DNA of 64,000 nucleotides, taken from the NCBI GenBank assembly GCA_018432935.1, contig JAHDSF010000022.1:1-64000 (forward strand), given 5' to 3'. Source of the stretch: Rhodospirillales bacterium (lineage in GTDB: Bacteria; Pseudomonadota; Alphaproteobacteria; Rhodospirillales; Shumkoniaceae). The first letter of the stretch is position 1. Each line of letters opens with the position of its first letter. The translations under genes and the position numbers were made by a program. The notes below the pieces were generated by a model. That model saw only the letters and a program-made list of their open reading frames with translations. It made no database searches and was not told the DNA's origin. Positions 1 to 9,677 of this stretch are shown here, piece by piece.

Positions 1-27
1 ATCCAGCAAGGCCTCAAACCGCATCAT
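1..27 (-). CDS. 5' end of an unidentified gene running off the left edge
   Basis: On the minus strand an ATG at 27-25 (a second ATG follows directly) opens a frame read as MMRFEALLD before the window ends. A purine-rich AGGAG lies about six bases upstream (34-38), which is what makes this look like a genuine start rather than chance. Only nine codons are visible, so no family can be named. Confidence 0.35.
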
Positions 28-91
28 TCGGATCTCCTGTAGCGCTCTCGCCCGGCCCATCCTCGCCCCCCTTTTTGAGCGATTCTGAAAC

Positions 92-135
92 CGGACAAAT
101 CACGCGCTACAAAATCCGGACAGATGACGAGCTAA
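92..135. repeat. two imperfect direct repeats, 25-bp period
   Basis: A 19-base unit at 92-110 beginning CCGGACA and ending GCTA recurs at 117-135 with three mismatches counted by hand. Short tandem repeats of this kind occur at the ends of some insertion sequences, for example IS21-like elements, so this may be a remnant. No transposase is visible in the window, and the assignment is inference. Confidence 0.4.
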
Positions 136-203
136 CTACAGAGCCGTGGTGGCCCTTGGATGGCCGGGCTGCCGCGCGTATGCTTGCCTGAGGGGAGGAC
201 GGC

Positions 204-1271
204 ATGTTGCGGTGGCTGCGCGAGCAATGGGCGGATCGGGTCCTGTGGCCGCGGCTCGACCACGTCCAGGTCGAAATCACGTCGGCCTGCGGCAACGCCT
301 GCGTCTATTGTCCCAACGCCGTGCTGCGGCGTACCGGGCAATGGCGGGCGGAAACCATGCCGCTGGAGCTGTTCCGCCGCATTCTGCCCGACCTCGCCCG
401 CTCGTTGCGTCCGGACCCCTGGCGGCGGCCGCTTCTCCACCTCCAGGGCTGGGGCGAGCCTCTGCTCCACCCGGAATTCCTGACCATGCTGCGGCTGGCC
501 AAGGAGGCCGGCTGCTTGGTCGGCACCACCACCTGCGGCGAGGCGGTCGACCGCCCCCTGGCCGACCGGCTGATCGCCGCCGGGCTGGACGTGCTGGCCT
601 TCTCGGTGGCGGGGACAGACGACGCCGGCGACACCATCCGGCGCGGCACCAGCTTCGCGGCCGTGATGGCCGCTCTCGATGCGGTGACCGAGGCGAAGCG
701 GGCCGCCGCCTCGCCACGACCGGCCGTCGCCATCGCCTACATGCTGCTGGCGTCCCGGCTCGGCGATGCCGACGCGATCCCCGACACCTTCGCCGGGCGG
801 GGCGTCGACAGCGTGGTCATCAGCACCCTCCACTATGCCCCGTCACCCGAGCTGGGCAGCGAATCCCTGCTGCCGCGGGATGAGCGGGAGTACGAGGCGA
901 TGGCCGCCCGGCTGGAAGGCATCGGCGCGCGCGGTCGCGCGTTGGGGCTGACGGTGGCGGCCCATCTGCCGACGCCTCCGCCCCACCGCGGCCTGTGCAA
1001 GGACCTGGCCCAGCACTTGTCGCTGGTGGTGCGGCCGGACGGCAGCGTGACCCCCTGCATCCTGGCCCGTCTGGCGGCTCCCTCCCGCCCCGGCCCGGAT
1101 ATGGAGCAGTTCGTGTTCGGAAACCTGGCCCGCCAGTCCTTGCGCGAGATCTGGCGCAGCGAGGCGTACATGGCCTTCCGGCGCTCGTTCTGGGACGAAC
1201 GCCCACCCGCCCGCTGCCGCGAATGCCAGCGCCTGGGCGCCGGCTTCATCGCGGCGGCGGCGGAAGCTTGA
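204..1271 (+). CDS. radical SAM / SPASM domain protein
   Basis: The protein has 355 residues. The radical SAM cluster motif CxxxCxxC is seen at C29, C33 and C36 (CGNACVYC), which would hold the 4Fe-4S cluster that cleaves S-adenosylmethionine. The C-terminal third has further cysteines at about 265, 285, 338 and 341 in a SPASM-like arrangement, expected to bind auxiliary clusters. The ATG at 204 follows AGGGGAGG at 191-198. SPASM proteins modify peptides or enzymes, or act as anaerobic maturases; no substrate peptide gene is visible beside it, so the substrate is unknown. It lies 60 bases upstream of aspS on the same strand, with no sign of functional linkage. Confidence 0.8.
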   Translation: MLRWLREQWADRVLWPRLDHVQVEITSACGNACVYCPNAVLRRTGQWRAETMPLELFRRILPDLARSLRPDPWRRPLLHLQGWGEPLLHPEFLTMLRLAKEAGCLVGTTTCGEAVDRPLADRLIAAGLDVLAFSVAGTDDAGDTIRRGTSFAAVMAALDAVTEAKRAAASPRPAVAIAYMLLASRLGDADAIPDTFAGRGVDSVVISTLHYAPSPELGSESLLPRDEREYEAMAARLEGIGARGRALGLTVAAHLPTPPPHRGLCKDLAQHLSLVVRPDGSVTPCILARLAAPSRPGPDMEQFVFGNLARQSLREIWRSEAYMAFRRSFWDERPPARCRECQRLGAGFIAAAAEA

Positions 1272-1331
1272 CAAAACGCACGCGGAGGTGTCGTTTCGCG
1301 CCTGCGCGGCGAGCAAGCTCCGGAGTCACCC

Positions 1332-3125
1332 ATGCACCCCTACCGAACCCACACCTGCGGTCAGCTCAGGATCGAACACGCGGGCCAGGAGGTCCGCCTG
1401 TCGGGCTGGATCCACCGCAAGCGGGACCATGGCAACCTGCTGTTCATCGACCTGCGCGACCACTACGGGCTCGCCCAGTGCGTGATCGACACCTCGAGCC
1501 CGCTGTTCCCGGTGGCCGAGAAGGCGCGGCCCGAGAGCGTGATCACGGTCACCGGCACGGTAGTGAAGCGCAGCGCCGACACGGTGAACCCCAACCTGCC
1601 GACCGGCGAGGTCGAGCTTCAGGTGCGCGAGATCAACGTCGAATCGCCGGCCGACGTGCTGCCGATCCAGGTCTATGGCGATACCGAGTACCCCGACGAT
1701 CTGCGGCTGCGCTACCGCTTCCTCGACCTGAGACGCGAGAAGCTGCACGCCAACATCCTGTTGCGCAGCCGGATCATCGCCTCGATCCGCCGCCGCATGG
1801 TCGACCAGGGCTTCGTCGAGTACCAGACCCCGATCCTCACCGCGAGCTCGCCCGAGGGCGCGCGCGACTTCCTGGTGCCCTCGCGCATCCACCCCGGCAA
1901 GTTCTACGCCCTGCCGCAGGCGCCGCAGCAGTTCAAGCAGCTGATCATGGTGTCGGGCTTCGACCGCTATTTCCAGATTGCGCCCTGCTTCCGCGACGAG
2001 GACGCCCGCGCCGACCGTACCCCGGGCGAGTTCTACCAGCTCGACTTCGAGATGGCGTACGTCACCCAGGAAGACGTGTTCGCCGCCATCGAACCGGTGC
2101 TGCACGGGGTGTTCGAGGAATTCGCGAACGGGCGCGTCGTCAGCGGCCGGCCGTTCCCGCGCATCGCCTATGCCGAATCGATGCTCAAGTACGGCTCGGA
2201 CAAGCCGGACCTGCGCAACCCGATCGTCATGTCCGACGTCACCGAGGTGTTCGCCGGCAGCGGTTTCGGCCTGTTCGCCAAGCTGATCGCCGAGAAGGCG
2301 CAGCTGGTGCGCGCGGTGCCGGCTCCCGGCGCCGCCGCCAAGCCCCGCAGCTTCTTCGACAAGATGAACGAGTGGGCGCGCGAGGAAGGCGCCGGCGGGC
2401 TCGCCTACGTCGTCCTCGACAAGGACGGCGTGAAGGGCCCGATCGGCAAGAACCTGGACGCCGAGCGCATCCAGCGCATCCGCGAGGCGACCGGTACCAA
2501 GGAGGGCGACGCCGTCTTCTTCGTCTGCCTCGACCGCAAGACCATCGACAAGTTCGCCGGCCGGGTGCGCGAGCGCCTGTGCGACGAGCTGGGCTTGCGG
2601 GCCCAGAACCGCTTCGAGTTCTGCTGGATCGTCGACTTCCCGATGTACGAGCTGAACGAGGAGACCGGGCAGATCGACTTCAGCCACAATCCGTTCTCGA
2701 TGCCGCAGGGCGGGCTGGAGGCGCTGGAGACCAGGAACCCGCTCGACATCCTCGCCTTCCAGTACGACATCGTCTGCAACGGCGTCGAGCTGTCGTCCGG
2801 GGCGATCCGGAACCACCGCCCCGACATCATGTACAAGGCCTTCGAGATCGCCGGCTACGGCAAGGAGGTCGTCGAGACCAAGTTCGGCGGCATGCTGTCG
2901 GCGTTCAAGTTCGGCGCCCCGCCGCATGGCGGCTCGGCGCCCGGCATCGACCGCATCGTCATGCTGCTGGCCGACGCCCCCAACCTGCGCGACGTCATCA
3001 TGTTCCCGATGAACCAGCAGGCGCAGGACCTCCTGATGGGCGCCCCCGGCGAGGTTACCGAGAAGCAGCTCCGCGAGCTGCACATCCGCGTCGACCGATC
3101 CAAGCTCAAGAAACCGGAGGGCTGA
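1332..3125 (+). CDS. aspS: aspartate--tRNA ligase
   Basis: The 597-residue product is a full-length bacterial class II aspartyl-tRNA synthetase, which charges tRNA-Asp in the cytoplasm. The N-terminal OB-fold anticodon-binding region (about 1-110) is followed by the class II core, with motif 2 around the [15 protein letters not shown] stretch near residue 220. A GAD insert domain sits at roughly 285-410, and motif 3 near the C-terminus reads [14 protein letters not shown]. Length and domain order match the bacterial rather than the archaeal type. Whether it also charges tRNA-Asn depends on whether gatCAB is present, which this window cannot show. Confidence 0.97.
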   Translation: MHPYRTHTCGQLRIEHAGQEVRLSGWIHRKRDHGNLLFIDLRDHYGLAQCVIDTSSPLFPVAEKARPESVITVTGTVVKRSADTVNPNLPTGEVELQVREINVESPADVLPIQVYGDTEYPDDLRLRYRFLDLRREKLHANILLRSRIIASIRRRMVDQGFVEYQTPILTASSPEGARDFLVPSRIHPGKFYALPQAPQQFKQLIMVSGFDRYFQIAPCFRDEDARADRTPGEFYQLDFEMAYVTQEDVFAAIEPVLHGVFEEFANGRVVSGRPFPRIAYAESMLKYGSDKPDLRNPIVMSDVTEVFAGSGFGLFAKLIAEKAQLVRAVPAPGAAAKPRSFFDKMNEWAREEGAGGLAYVVLDKDGVKGPIGKNLDAERIQRIREATGTKEGDAVFFVCLDRKTIDKFAGRVRERLCDELGLRAQNRFEFCWIVDFPMYELNEETGQIDFSHNPFSMPQGGLEALETRNPLDILAFQYDIVCNGVELSSGAIRNHRPDIMYKAFEIAGYGKEVVETKFGGMLSAFKFGAPPHGGSAPGIDRIVMLLADAPNLRDVIMFPMNQQAQDLLMGAPGEVTEKQLRELHIRVDRSKLKKPEG

Positions 3126-3159
3126 GACCCGCACGCGGTTGAAAAAGCTCGGAATGCGG

Positions 3160-3230
3160 CCTCATCCTGAGCTTGTCGAAGGAAGGGGCCGGCCCCTGGA
3201 ACCTCATGGTTCGACAGGCTCACCATGAGG
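3160..3230. repeat. dispersed-type inverted repeat between aspS and the PhzF gene
   Basis: The left arm (3160-3183, starting CCTCATCCTGAGC) is nearly complementary to the right arm (3207-3230, ending CACCATGAGG), and a GGGGCCGGCCCC palindrome lies between them at 3185-3196. The whole would fold as one long hairpin. Its spurious translation gives strings such as MVSLSNHE and LRQAQDE, which turn up repeatedly as junk ORFs in alphaproteobacterial genomes. It lies between convergent genes and may also stop transcription. Confidence 0.7.
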
Positions 3231-3270
3231 TCGCTTCGATGGTGGCGCGGCGTCACCCCACCGTTTCCCC

Positions 3271-4170
3271 CTAAAGGGGGAGTGAAGCGATCGTGCCACG
3301 CCCCACCACCACCGTCGCGCCGCCGACGCTGACCGAGACCACCCGACCCGCCCGCTTCTCGGCGGAGGCCGCAAGGGAGCTCGGCCGGCCCATCGCCACG
3401 CCCTGCTCGATATCGATGCGGAAAGTGCCATCCTGCATCGGCGCCCGGGCGGCGAGAGTGCCGGCGAGGGTGGCGCTGGCCGATCCCGTCGCCGGGTCTT
3501 CCTCGATGCCGTGGCCCGGGGCGTACATCCGGGCGTAGATGCGGGATCCGTCGCCGACCTCGCCAGCGAACAGGAACACGGCCTCGTTCCAGCGGCCGGG
3601 CAGGCGCGCGTTCCAGGCCGCGCGGTCGGTGCAGCTGCGGTCGACGGCCGCGCGGTCCGTCAGCCGGGCGAAGCAGAACGGCACCCCGACGCTGCCATAC
3701 CAGGCGTCGACGATCGCGTCTTCCGACAGCGAGAGCGCTGCGGCGAGGGAGCCGCGGTCGGGGACCAGCTCCGGCGCTTCCGGCTCCGCCTCCAGCGTCA
3801 GCCGGCAGAACGTGGCGCCAGCGTCGCGGCGGATGTCCACGCTGACCGGACCGACGCCCTCCTCAAGCACGATGCGGGCCTCGCCCTGCGGCACCGTCAC
3901 CACGCCCAGGTGCGCCAGCACGGCGGCGGTGCCGATCGTCGGATGGCCGGCAAACGGCAGCTCGGCGCGTGGCGTGAAGATGCGCACCCGAGCCGTATGT
4001 CCGGGATCGGCGGCAGGCAGCACGAACGTGCTTTCCGAGAAGTTGAACTCGCGCGCCAGGGCCTGCATGGCGCGGTCGGAAAGCCCCCGCGCGTCTGGGA
4101 AGACGGCCAGCTGATTGCCGCCGAAAGGTTCCTCGGTGAAGACGTCGGCGATAACGAAGTCGTGCGCCAT
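3271..4170 (-). CDS. PhzF-family isomerase-like protein
   Basis: The 299-residue product belongs to the PhzF / diaminopimelate-epimerase-fold family. The conserved glutamate is seen at E46 in FNFSESTFV, and the family signature ELPFAGHPTIGTA follows near residue 75. In phenazine producers PhzF isomerises a dihydro-hydroxyanthranilate, but no other phz gene is present here. Most stand-alone homologues have unknown substrates, so a phenazine role should not be assumed. The gene is convergent with aspS and lies about 40 bases downstream of ubiG, on the same strand. Confidence 0.85.
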   Translation of the reverse strand: MAHDFVIADVFTEEPFGGNQLAVFPDARGLSDRAMQALAREFNFSESTFVLPAADPGHTARVRIFTPRAELPFAGHPTIGTAAVLAHLGVVTVPQGEARIVLEEGVGPVSVDIRRDAGATFCRLTLEAEPEAPELVPDRGSLAAALSLSEDAIVDAWYGSVGVPFCFARLTDRAAVDRSCTDRAAWNARLPGRWNEAVFLFAGEVGDGSRIYARMYAPGHGIEEDPATGSASATLAGTLAARAPMQDGTFRIDIEQGVAMGRPSSLAASAEKRAGRVVSVSVGGATVVVGRGTIASLPL

Positions 4171-4211
4171 GGCTGAACCTTTCTCGCTTTCCCGGCCGGG
4201 TGGCCGTTCGG

Positions 4212-4973
4212 TCAGGGCTTGATGGCGAACAGGAGGTAGTTCACCGCCGGGTCTCGGGCGAGCGCCCAGCGGCCGCGCAGGGGCTCGAAGCGGACCCCGT
4301 CCACCGAGGTCACCACCAGGCCCTCGGCGCGCAGCATCGCCGCGGCCTCGGACGGCTTGATGAACTTGCTCCAGTCATGGGTGCCGGCCGGCAGCCAGCG
4401 CAGCACGTACTCGGCCCCCATCTTGCCAAGCAGCCACGCCCGCGCGGTCCGGCTGAGGCTGGCCATCGCAAAGGCGCCGCCGGGTCGCACCAGACGGGCG
4501 CAGGCGGCAAGGAAGGCAGCGGGATCGGGGACGTGCTCGACGACCTCCATCGCCAGCACCACGTCGTAGGGTTCCGCCCCTGCCGCCAGCAGATCCTCGG
4601 GTCCTGCCTGGCGATATTCGATCGCCAGTCCGGCCGCCCGGGCATGACGGGACGCCGCCTCGACGTTGGCGGCGCCGGCATCGATCCCGGTGACGCGGGC
4701 GCCGAGGCGGGCGACCGGCTCCGCCACCAGGCCGCCGCCGCAGCCGACGTCGAGCACGCGCAGGCCCCTGAGCGGGCTGGCGTCCTCGCCGCGGCGCCCG
4801 AACCGGGCTGCGGCACGGTCGCGCAGGTAGGCGACGCGGACCGCGTTGAAGCGGTGCAGGGGCCTGAACACCCCCTCGGCACTCCACCATTGATCGGCGG
4901 TCGCCTCGAAGCGCGCAACCTCGTCCGGGGACGCCGAGCCCTCGAGGGGAAATGGGGCGGAAGACCTGTGCAT
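4212..4973 (-). CDS. ubiG: ubiquinone biosynthesis O-methyltransferase
   Basis: The product has 253 residues from the chosen ATG at 4973. The frame stays open further upstream, but 253 residues fits the family and the upstream part shows no conservation. The SAM-binding motif I reads VLDVGCGGGLVAEP, followed by an acidic post-I region and MEVVEHVPDP. The N-terminal stretch with FEATADQWWS and LHRFNAVRVAY is typical of UbiG. UbiG carries out both O-methylation steps of ubiquinone synthesis. It is divergent from lysC, with about 160 bases between the starts that must hold both promoters; the Shine-Dalgarno sequence is weak. Confidence 0.93.
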   Translation of the reverse strand: MHRSSAPFPLEGSASPDEVARFEATADQWWSAEGVFRPLHRFNAVRVAYLRDRAAARFGRRGEDASPLRGLRVLDVGCGGGLVAEPVARLGARVTGIDAGAANVEAASRHARAAGLAIEYRQAGPEDLLAAGAEPYDVVLAMEVVEHVPDPAAFLAACARLVRPGGAFAMASLSRTARAWLLGKMGAEYVLRWLPAGTHDWSKFIKPSEAAAMLRAEGLVVTSVDGVRFEPLRGRWALARDPAVNYLLFAIKP

Positions 4974-5134
4974 GAGCCGAGTCGCGTGCCGTTTTTTCGG
5001 GCCGAGCCGGTATTGCCTCGTGCCGCACGGGAGAGTATGAAGGACGCGCCCTCCGGTCCGCAACAAGGGATCGCGCGGCGGGTGGGAGGATGCGGCCCGC
5101 ATCCGGCGTTCTTTGTCCGACAGGATAGGGGAAC

Positions 5135-6358
5135 ATGGCGCGTATCGTGATGAAGTTCGGCGGCACCTCGGTCGCCGACATCGACCGCATCAAGGCTGTC
5201 GCAGCCCGGGTCAAGAAGGAGCACGACAGCGGCAACCAGGTTGCCGTCGTCGTCTCGGCGATGGCCGGGGTGACCAATCAGCTGGTCGATTACGTCACCA
5301 AGGTCAGCCGCCTTTACGACGCCCGCGAGTACGACGTCGTGGTGGCCACCGGCGAGCAGGTCACCTCGGGGCTGCTGGCGCTGGCGCTGCAGGAGCTGGG
5401 CGTGAACGCCCGCTCGTGGCTGGGCTGGCAGATCCCGATCGCCACCGACAGCCAGCACGGCAAGGCTCGCATCACCGAGATCGCGAGCGGCGAGCTGATC
5501 GCACGGCTGGATCGCGGCGAGGTGCTGGTCGTTCCCGGCTTCCAGGGCCTGGCTCCCGACAACCGGGTGACCACTCTGGGGCGCGGCGGGTCGGACACCA
5601 GCGCGGTGGCAGTGGCGGCCGCCCTGAAGGCCGACCGCTGCGACATCTACACCGACGTCGATGGTGTCTACACGACCGATCCGCGCATCGTCACGAAGGC
5701 GCGCAAGCTCGACAAGATCTCCTACGAAGAGATGCTGGAGCTGGCCTCGGTGGGGGCCAAGGTCCTGCAGACCCGCTCGGTGGAAATGGCGATGCGCCAC
5801 CGGGTCCGGGTGCAGGTGCTTTCGAGCTTCATGGACCAACCCGGCACGCTTGTGGTGGATGAGGACGAAATCGTGGAACAGGAACTCGTGAGCGGTATCG
5901 CGTACAGCAAGGACGAGGCGAAGATCACGCTGGTCAAGGTCGCCGACCGGCCTGGCGTGTCGGCCTCGATCTTCGGCCCCCTGGCCGATGCCAGCGTCAA
6001 CGTCGACATGATCGTGCAGTCGGTCTCGGCCGACGGCAAGGCGACCGACGTCTCGTTCACGGTGAGCAAGGGCGACCTCGACCGCGCGGTGGCGATTGTC
6101 GAGAAGAAGCGCCAGGATCTGGGGTTCGCGCAGATCCTCTCGGATTCGAACGTCGCCAAGGTGTCGGTGATCGGGCTGGGAATGCGCAGCCACGCCGGCA
6201 TCGCGGCCCGCATGTTCCAGGCGCTGGCCGAGCGCAGCATCAACATCCTCGCCATCTCGACCTCCGAGATCAAGATCAGCGTGCTGATCGGCGAGGAGTA
6301 CACCGAACTGGCGCTGCGCGCCCTGCACACCGCCTACAACCTCGACAAGGACGATTGA
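5135..6358 (+). CDS. lysC: aspartate kinase
   Basis: The product is a 407-residue monofunctional aspartokinase, which phosphorylates aspartate as the first step to lysine, threonine and methionine. The N-terminal KFGGTSV motif begins at about residue 7. The kinase domain runs to about 250, and two ACT regulatory domains follow (about 265-335 and 340-405). ACT domains in this family usually carry feedback inhibition by lysine and/or threonine. The start is GGGGAACATG with the SD just upstream. The neighbouring order lysC, NMO-like gene, ptsP is common in alphaproteobacteria; the gap to the next gene is 12 bases, so they are probably co-transcribed. Confidence 0.96.
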   Translation: MARIVMKFGGTSVADIDRIKAVAARVKKEHDSGNQVAVVVSAMAGVTNQLVDYVTKVSRLYDAREYDVVVATGEQVTSGLLALALQELGVNARSWLGWQIPIATDSQHGKARITEIASGELIARLDRGEVLVVPGFQGLAPDNRVTTLGRGGSDTSAVAVAAALKADRCDIYTDVDGVYTTDPRIVTKARKLDKISYEEMLELASVGAKVLQTRSVEMAMRHRVRVQVLSSFMDQPGTLVVDEDEIVEQELVSGIAYSKDEAKITLVKVADRPGVSASIFGPLADASVNVDMIVQSVSADGKATDVSFTVSKGDLDRAVAIVEKKRQDLGFAQILSDSNVAKVSVIGLGMRSHAGIAARMFQALAERSINILAISTSEIKISVLIGEEYTELALRALHTAYNLDKDD

Positions 6359-6370
6359 CGAACGGGCTCG

Positions 6371-7387
6371 ATGGCGGACGGTACGGTCTCTTCGCGGCTC
6401 GACGCCTGCTGGCAACGCGGCTGTGACTTCCTCGGCGCTCCGCTCGCCCTGATGGGCGGGGCCATGTCGTGGGTGTCCGAGCGCAATCTGGTCGCCGCGA
6501 CCTCGAACGCCGGCGCCTTCGGGGTGATCGCCTGTGGCAGCATGCCGCCCAAGCTGCTGGCCGAGGAGATCGCCGCCACGCGGGCGCTGACCGCCCGCCC
6601 GTTCGGCGTCAACCTGATCATCCTTCATCCCGAGATCGAGGCGCTGATCGACGTCTGCATCGCCGCCCGCGTCGGCCATGTGGTGCTGGCCGGCGGGCTG
6701 CCGGTGGCCGGCCAGATCTCGCGCCTGAAGGCGGCCGGCATCAAGGTGATGGGCTTCGCGCCCGCGCTGCCGCTGGCGAAGCGCCTGATCCGCAATGGCA
6801 TCGACGCCCTCATCATCGAGGGGGCGGAGGCCGGCGGCCACATCGGCCCGGTCGCCACCAGCGTGCTGGCGCAGGAGATCCTGCCGGCGGTCGACGAGGT
6901 ACCGGTGTTCGTGGCCGGCGGCATCGGCCGCGGCGAGGCGGTCGCCAGCTATCTGCGGATGGGAGCGGCCGGCTGCCAGCTCGGCACCCGTTTCGTCTGC
7001 GCGAGCGAGTGCGTCGCCCATCCCGAGTTCAAGAAGGCGTTCATCCGCGCCGCAGCCCGCGATGCCGTCGCGTCGGTGCAGCTCGATCCCGCGTTCCCGG
7101 TGATCCCCGTGCGAGCCCTGCGCAACAAGGGGACCGAGCTGTTCATGCAGACCCAGCGCGACGTGATCCGACGCTTCGAGAAGGGCGAGCTTTCGCAGAA
7201 GGAGGCCCAGCTCGAGATCGAGCATTTCTGGGCCGGCGCGCTGCGTCGCGCGGTGATAGACGGCGATGTGGAATACGGCTCGCTGATGGCGGGCCAGAGC
7301 GTGGGCATGGTCGCGCGCGAGCAGCCCATGCGGGAAATCCTGGACGAACTGGTCGCACAGGCACACGACGCGTTGGCTCGACGCTGA
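6371..7387 (+). CDS. nitronate monooxygenase-family flavoprotein
   Basis: The 338-residue product is a TIM-barrel FMN protein of the 2-nitropropane dioxygenase / nitronate monooxygenase family. The phosphate-binding signature EGAEAGGHIGP lies near residue 155, and GGIGRGEAVASYLRMGA near 180 is the second FMN-phosphate loop. Such enzymes oxidise alkyl nitronates, but many members are NAD(P)H-quinone reductases or have no known substrate. The sequence does not decide between these. It sits between lysC and ptsP with gaps of only 12 and 16 bases, which suggests one transcript but no pathway link. Confidence 0.88.
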   Translation: MADGTVSSRLDACWQRGCDFLGAPLALMGGAMSWVSERNLVAATSNAGAFGVIACGSMPPKLLAEEIAATRALTARPFGVNLIILHPEIEALIDVCIAARVGHVVLAGGLPVAGQISRLKAAGIKVMGFAPALPLAKRLIRNGIDALIIEGAEAGGHIGPVATSVLAQEILPAVDEVPVFVAGGIGRGEAVASYLRMGAAGCQLGTRFVCASECVAHPEFKKAFIRAAARDAVASVQLDPAFPVIPVRALRNKGTELFMQTQRDVIRRFEKGELSQKEAQLEIEHFWAGALRRAVIDGDVEYGSLMAGQSVGMVAREQPMREILDELVAQAHDALARR

Positions 7388-7403
7388 CGCCGGGGACCAA
7401 GGC

Positions 7404-9677
7404 ATGCAACCCGCACTGACCTCCATTTCGACGAGGCGCCTGCTTGCGCGCGTGCGCGACGTGATGGCCGGCAGCGCGGCGGCCCAGGTCCGGCTGAACG
7501 AGATCACCGCCATCATCGCCGCCGAGATGTCGGCCGACGTGTGTTCGATCTACGTGCGTCGCGCCGGCGACGTGCTCGAGCTGTTCGCCACCCAGGGACT
7601 GAAGCCCCAGGCCGTCCACCGTACCCGCCTTCGCCTCGGCGAGGGCCTGGTCGGCGACATCGCCGCCAACGCGCGGCCGCTCGCCATCTCGGACGCCCAC
7701 AACCATCCGCAGTTCGCGTTCCGCCCGGAGACCGGCGAGGAGGTCTTCCGGTCGCTGATGGGGGTGCCGATCCTGCGCGACGGCAAGGTCCTCGGCACCC
7801 TGGCGATGCAGAAGACGGAGCGCTACCAGTTCACCGAGGAGGAGGTGGAAGTCCTTCAGACGGTGGCGATGGTGGTGGCCGAGATGGTGGCCGGCGGCGA
7901 GCTGGTCGGCCGCGACGAGCTGCTGCCCGCAGACGGCATCGGGCTGCTGCCGCTGCGCATCCGCGGCATGCGCCTGAACGGCGGCATGGCGATGGGTCAG
8001 GCGGTGCTGCACCAGCACGAGGTGAAGATCGACCGCCTGGTCGCCGAGGACCCGGTTGCCGAGCAGAGACGGCTGTCGCGGGCGCTGGCCGACATGCACA
8101 CGGCGCTCGACCGCCTGTTCCAGGAATCGCTTCTGCCCGGCTACGGCGAGCACCGCGAGGTGCTGGAGGCCTACCGCATGTTCGCCGAGGACGCCGGCTG
8201 GCTGCAACGCATCCGCGAAGCGATCGCCACCGGATTGACCGCCGAGGCCGGGGTCAAGAAGGTACAAAGCGACCTGCGGCTGCGCATGGCGCAGGTTCCC
8301 GACCCCTACCTGAGGGAGCGGGTCCACGACCTCGAGGACCTGGCGAACCGGCTTCTTCACCACCTGACCGGGGCCAACGGCATCGTCAGCGCGGCGGCCT
8401 CTCCCGTCACCGAGATGGTGCTGATCGCCCGCTCGATGGGGCCGGCCGAACTGCTCGACTACGACTTGGCCCGGCTGCGTGCGCTGGTGCTGGAAGAAGG
8501 ATCCCACGCCTCGCACGTCGCGGTGATCGCCCGCGCCCTCGATATCCCCGTGGTCGGCCACGCCCGCGACGTCCTGCTGCGGATCGAGGAGAACGACCTC
8601 GTCATCGTCGACGGCGACAACGCGCAGGTCTTCCTGCGGCCCGGCGAGGACGTGGTCGCCACCTTCCACGAATCGATCGAGGCGCGGCGCCAGCGCGCCG
8701 CCGGCTATGCCGCGCTCCGCGACCTGCCGGCGACGACCTGCGACGGCGAGCACGTCAGCGTCAACATCAACGTCGGCCTGCTCGGAGACGTTCAGCATCT
8801 CGACCATTGGGGGGCCGACGGCATCGGGCTCTACCGCACCGAGGTCCCGTTCATGGTGCGCGCCGGCTTCCCCGACGTCGAAAGCCAATGCGAGCTTTAC
8901 GCCAAGGTGCTCGACCAGGCGGCGGGGCGGCCGGTCGTCTTCCGCACTCTCGACGTCGGCGGCGACAAGATGCTGCCGTACTGGAAGCCGGCCCCGGAGG
9001 AGAACCCGGCGATGGGCTGGCGGGCAATCCGGGTCTCGCTCGACCGGCCGGCCATGCTGCGACAGCAGATGCGGGCACTGATCAGGGCCGCCGGCGGACG
9101 CGAGCTGCGGCTGATGTTTCCGATGGTCGCCGACGTCTCGGAGTTCGAGGCGGCGCGCAGCCTCCTCGGCATGGAGCTGGCGCGCGAGGAGCGTCGGGGC
9201 GGAATTCTCCCGGCCTCGCTCAAGGTCGGGGCCATGCTCGAGGTCCCGTCGCTGGCGTTCCAGCTCCGGGCACTGCTGGCCAAGGTGGACTTCATCTCGG
9301 TCGGCAGCAACGACCTGCTGCAGTTCCTGTTCGGCTGTGACCGCGGCAATCCGCGCCTGTCGGAACGCTACGATCCGCTTTCACCGCTGGTGCTGGCGTT
9401 CCTCCGCAACGTGCTCACCGAGTGCCGGGCCGCCCGCGTGCCGGTCGGCCTGTGCGGCGAGATGGCCGGGCGGCCGCTGGAGGCGATGGCGCTGATCGGA
9501 ATCGGCTACCGCGATCTCTCGGTGGCGCCGCCGGCCGTCGGCCCCCTCAAGGCGATGATCCGCAGCCTCGACTGCCAGGCGCTCCGCCGCTACGTCGAAA
9601 GCTTGTACGATCTTCCGGACCACAATGTTCGCGAGAGGCTGCGATCGTTCGCGCGCGATCATGGCGTGGCCCTATAA
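7404..9677 (+). CDS. ptsP: phosphoenolpyruvate--protein phosphotransferase, nitrogen PTS enzyme I
   Basis: The 757-residue product has an N-terminal GAF domain (about 1-165), which marks it as EI-Ntr rather than the sugar-PTS enzyme I. The HPr-interacting and phosphohistidine domains follow, with the active-site histidine at about H371 in SHASHVAVIARAL. The C-terminal PEP-binding barrel contains GSNDLLQFLFGCDRGN near residue 635. The enzyme passes phosphate from PEP to NPr and then EIIA-Ntr, a regulatory chain for nitrogen and potassium metabolism. The GAF domain is expected to sense glutamine in related proteins. It is the last gene of the lysC run. Confidence 0.95.
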   Translation: MQPALTSISTRRLLARVRDVMAGSAAAQVRLNEITAIIAAEMSADVCSIYVRRAGDVLELFATQGLKPQAVHRTRLRLGEGLVGDIAANARPLAISDAHNHPQFAFRPETGEEVFRSLMGVPILRDGKVLGTLAMQKTERYQFTEEEVEVLQTVAMVVAEMVAGGELVGRDELLPADGIGLLPLRIRGMRLNGGMAMGQAVLHQHEVKIDRLVAEDPVAEQRRLSRALADMHTALDRLFQESLLPGYGEHREVLEAYRMFAEDAGWLQRIREAIATGLTAEAGVKKVQSDLRLRMAQVPDPYLRERVHDLEDLANRLLHHLTGANGIVSAAASPVTEMVLIARSMGPAELLDYDLARLRALVLEEGSHASHVAVIARALDIPVVGHARDVLLRIEENDLVIVDGDNAQVFLRPGEDVVATFHESIEARRQRAAGYAALRDLPATTCDGEHVSVNINVGLLGDVQHLDHWGADGIGLYRTEVPFMVRAGFPDVESQCELYAKVLDQAAGRPVVFRTLDVGGDKMLPYWKPAPEENPAMGWRAIRVSLDRPAMLRQQMRALIRAAGGRELRLMFPMVADVSEFEAARSLLGMELAREERRGGILPASLKVGAMLEVPSLAFQLRALLAKVDFISVGSNDLLQFLFGCDRGNPRLSERYDPLSPLVLAFLRNVLTECRAARVPVGLCGEMAGRPLEAMALIGIGYRDLSVAPPAVGPLKAMIRSLDCQALRRYVESLYDLPDHNVRERLRSFARDHGVAL

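Noticed and set aside
1326..3134. Open frame of about 600 codons on the minus strand
   Set aside because: It is the exact antisense of aspS. High GC codon bias keeps the opposite frame open, and the product has no recognisable domain.
2855..3256. Short minus-strand frame containing MVSLSNHE-like strings
   Set aside because: It arises from the dispersed inverted repeat at 3160-3230, a known source of false genes.
3271..4170. Phenazine biosynthesis locus
   Set aside because: Only a PhzF-like gene is present and no other phz gene adjoins it; stand-alone homologues are common and unrelated to phenazines.
4310..7516. Minus-strand open frame of about 1070 codons
   Set aside because: It covers the antisense of lysC and the flavoprotein gene and continues out of frame into ubiG. 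No family features are seen.
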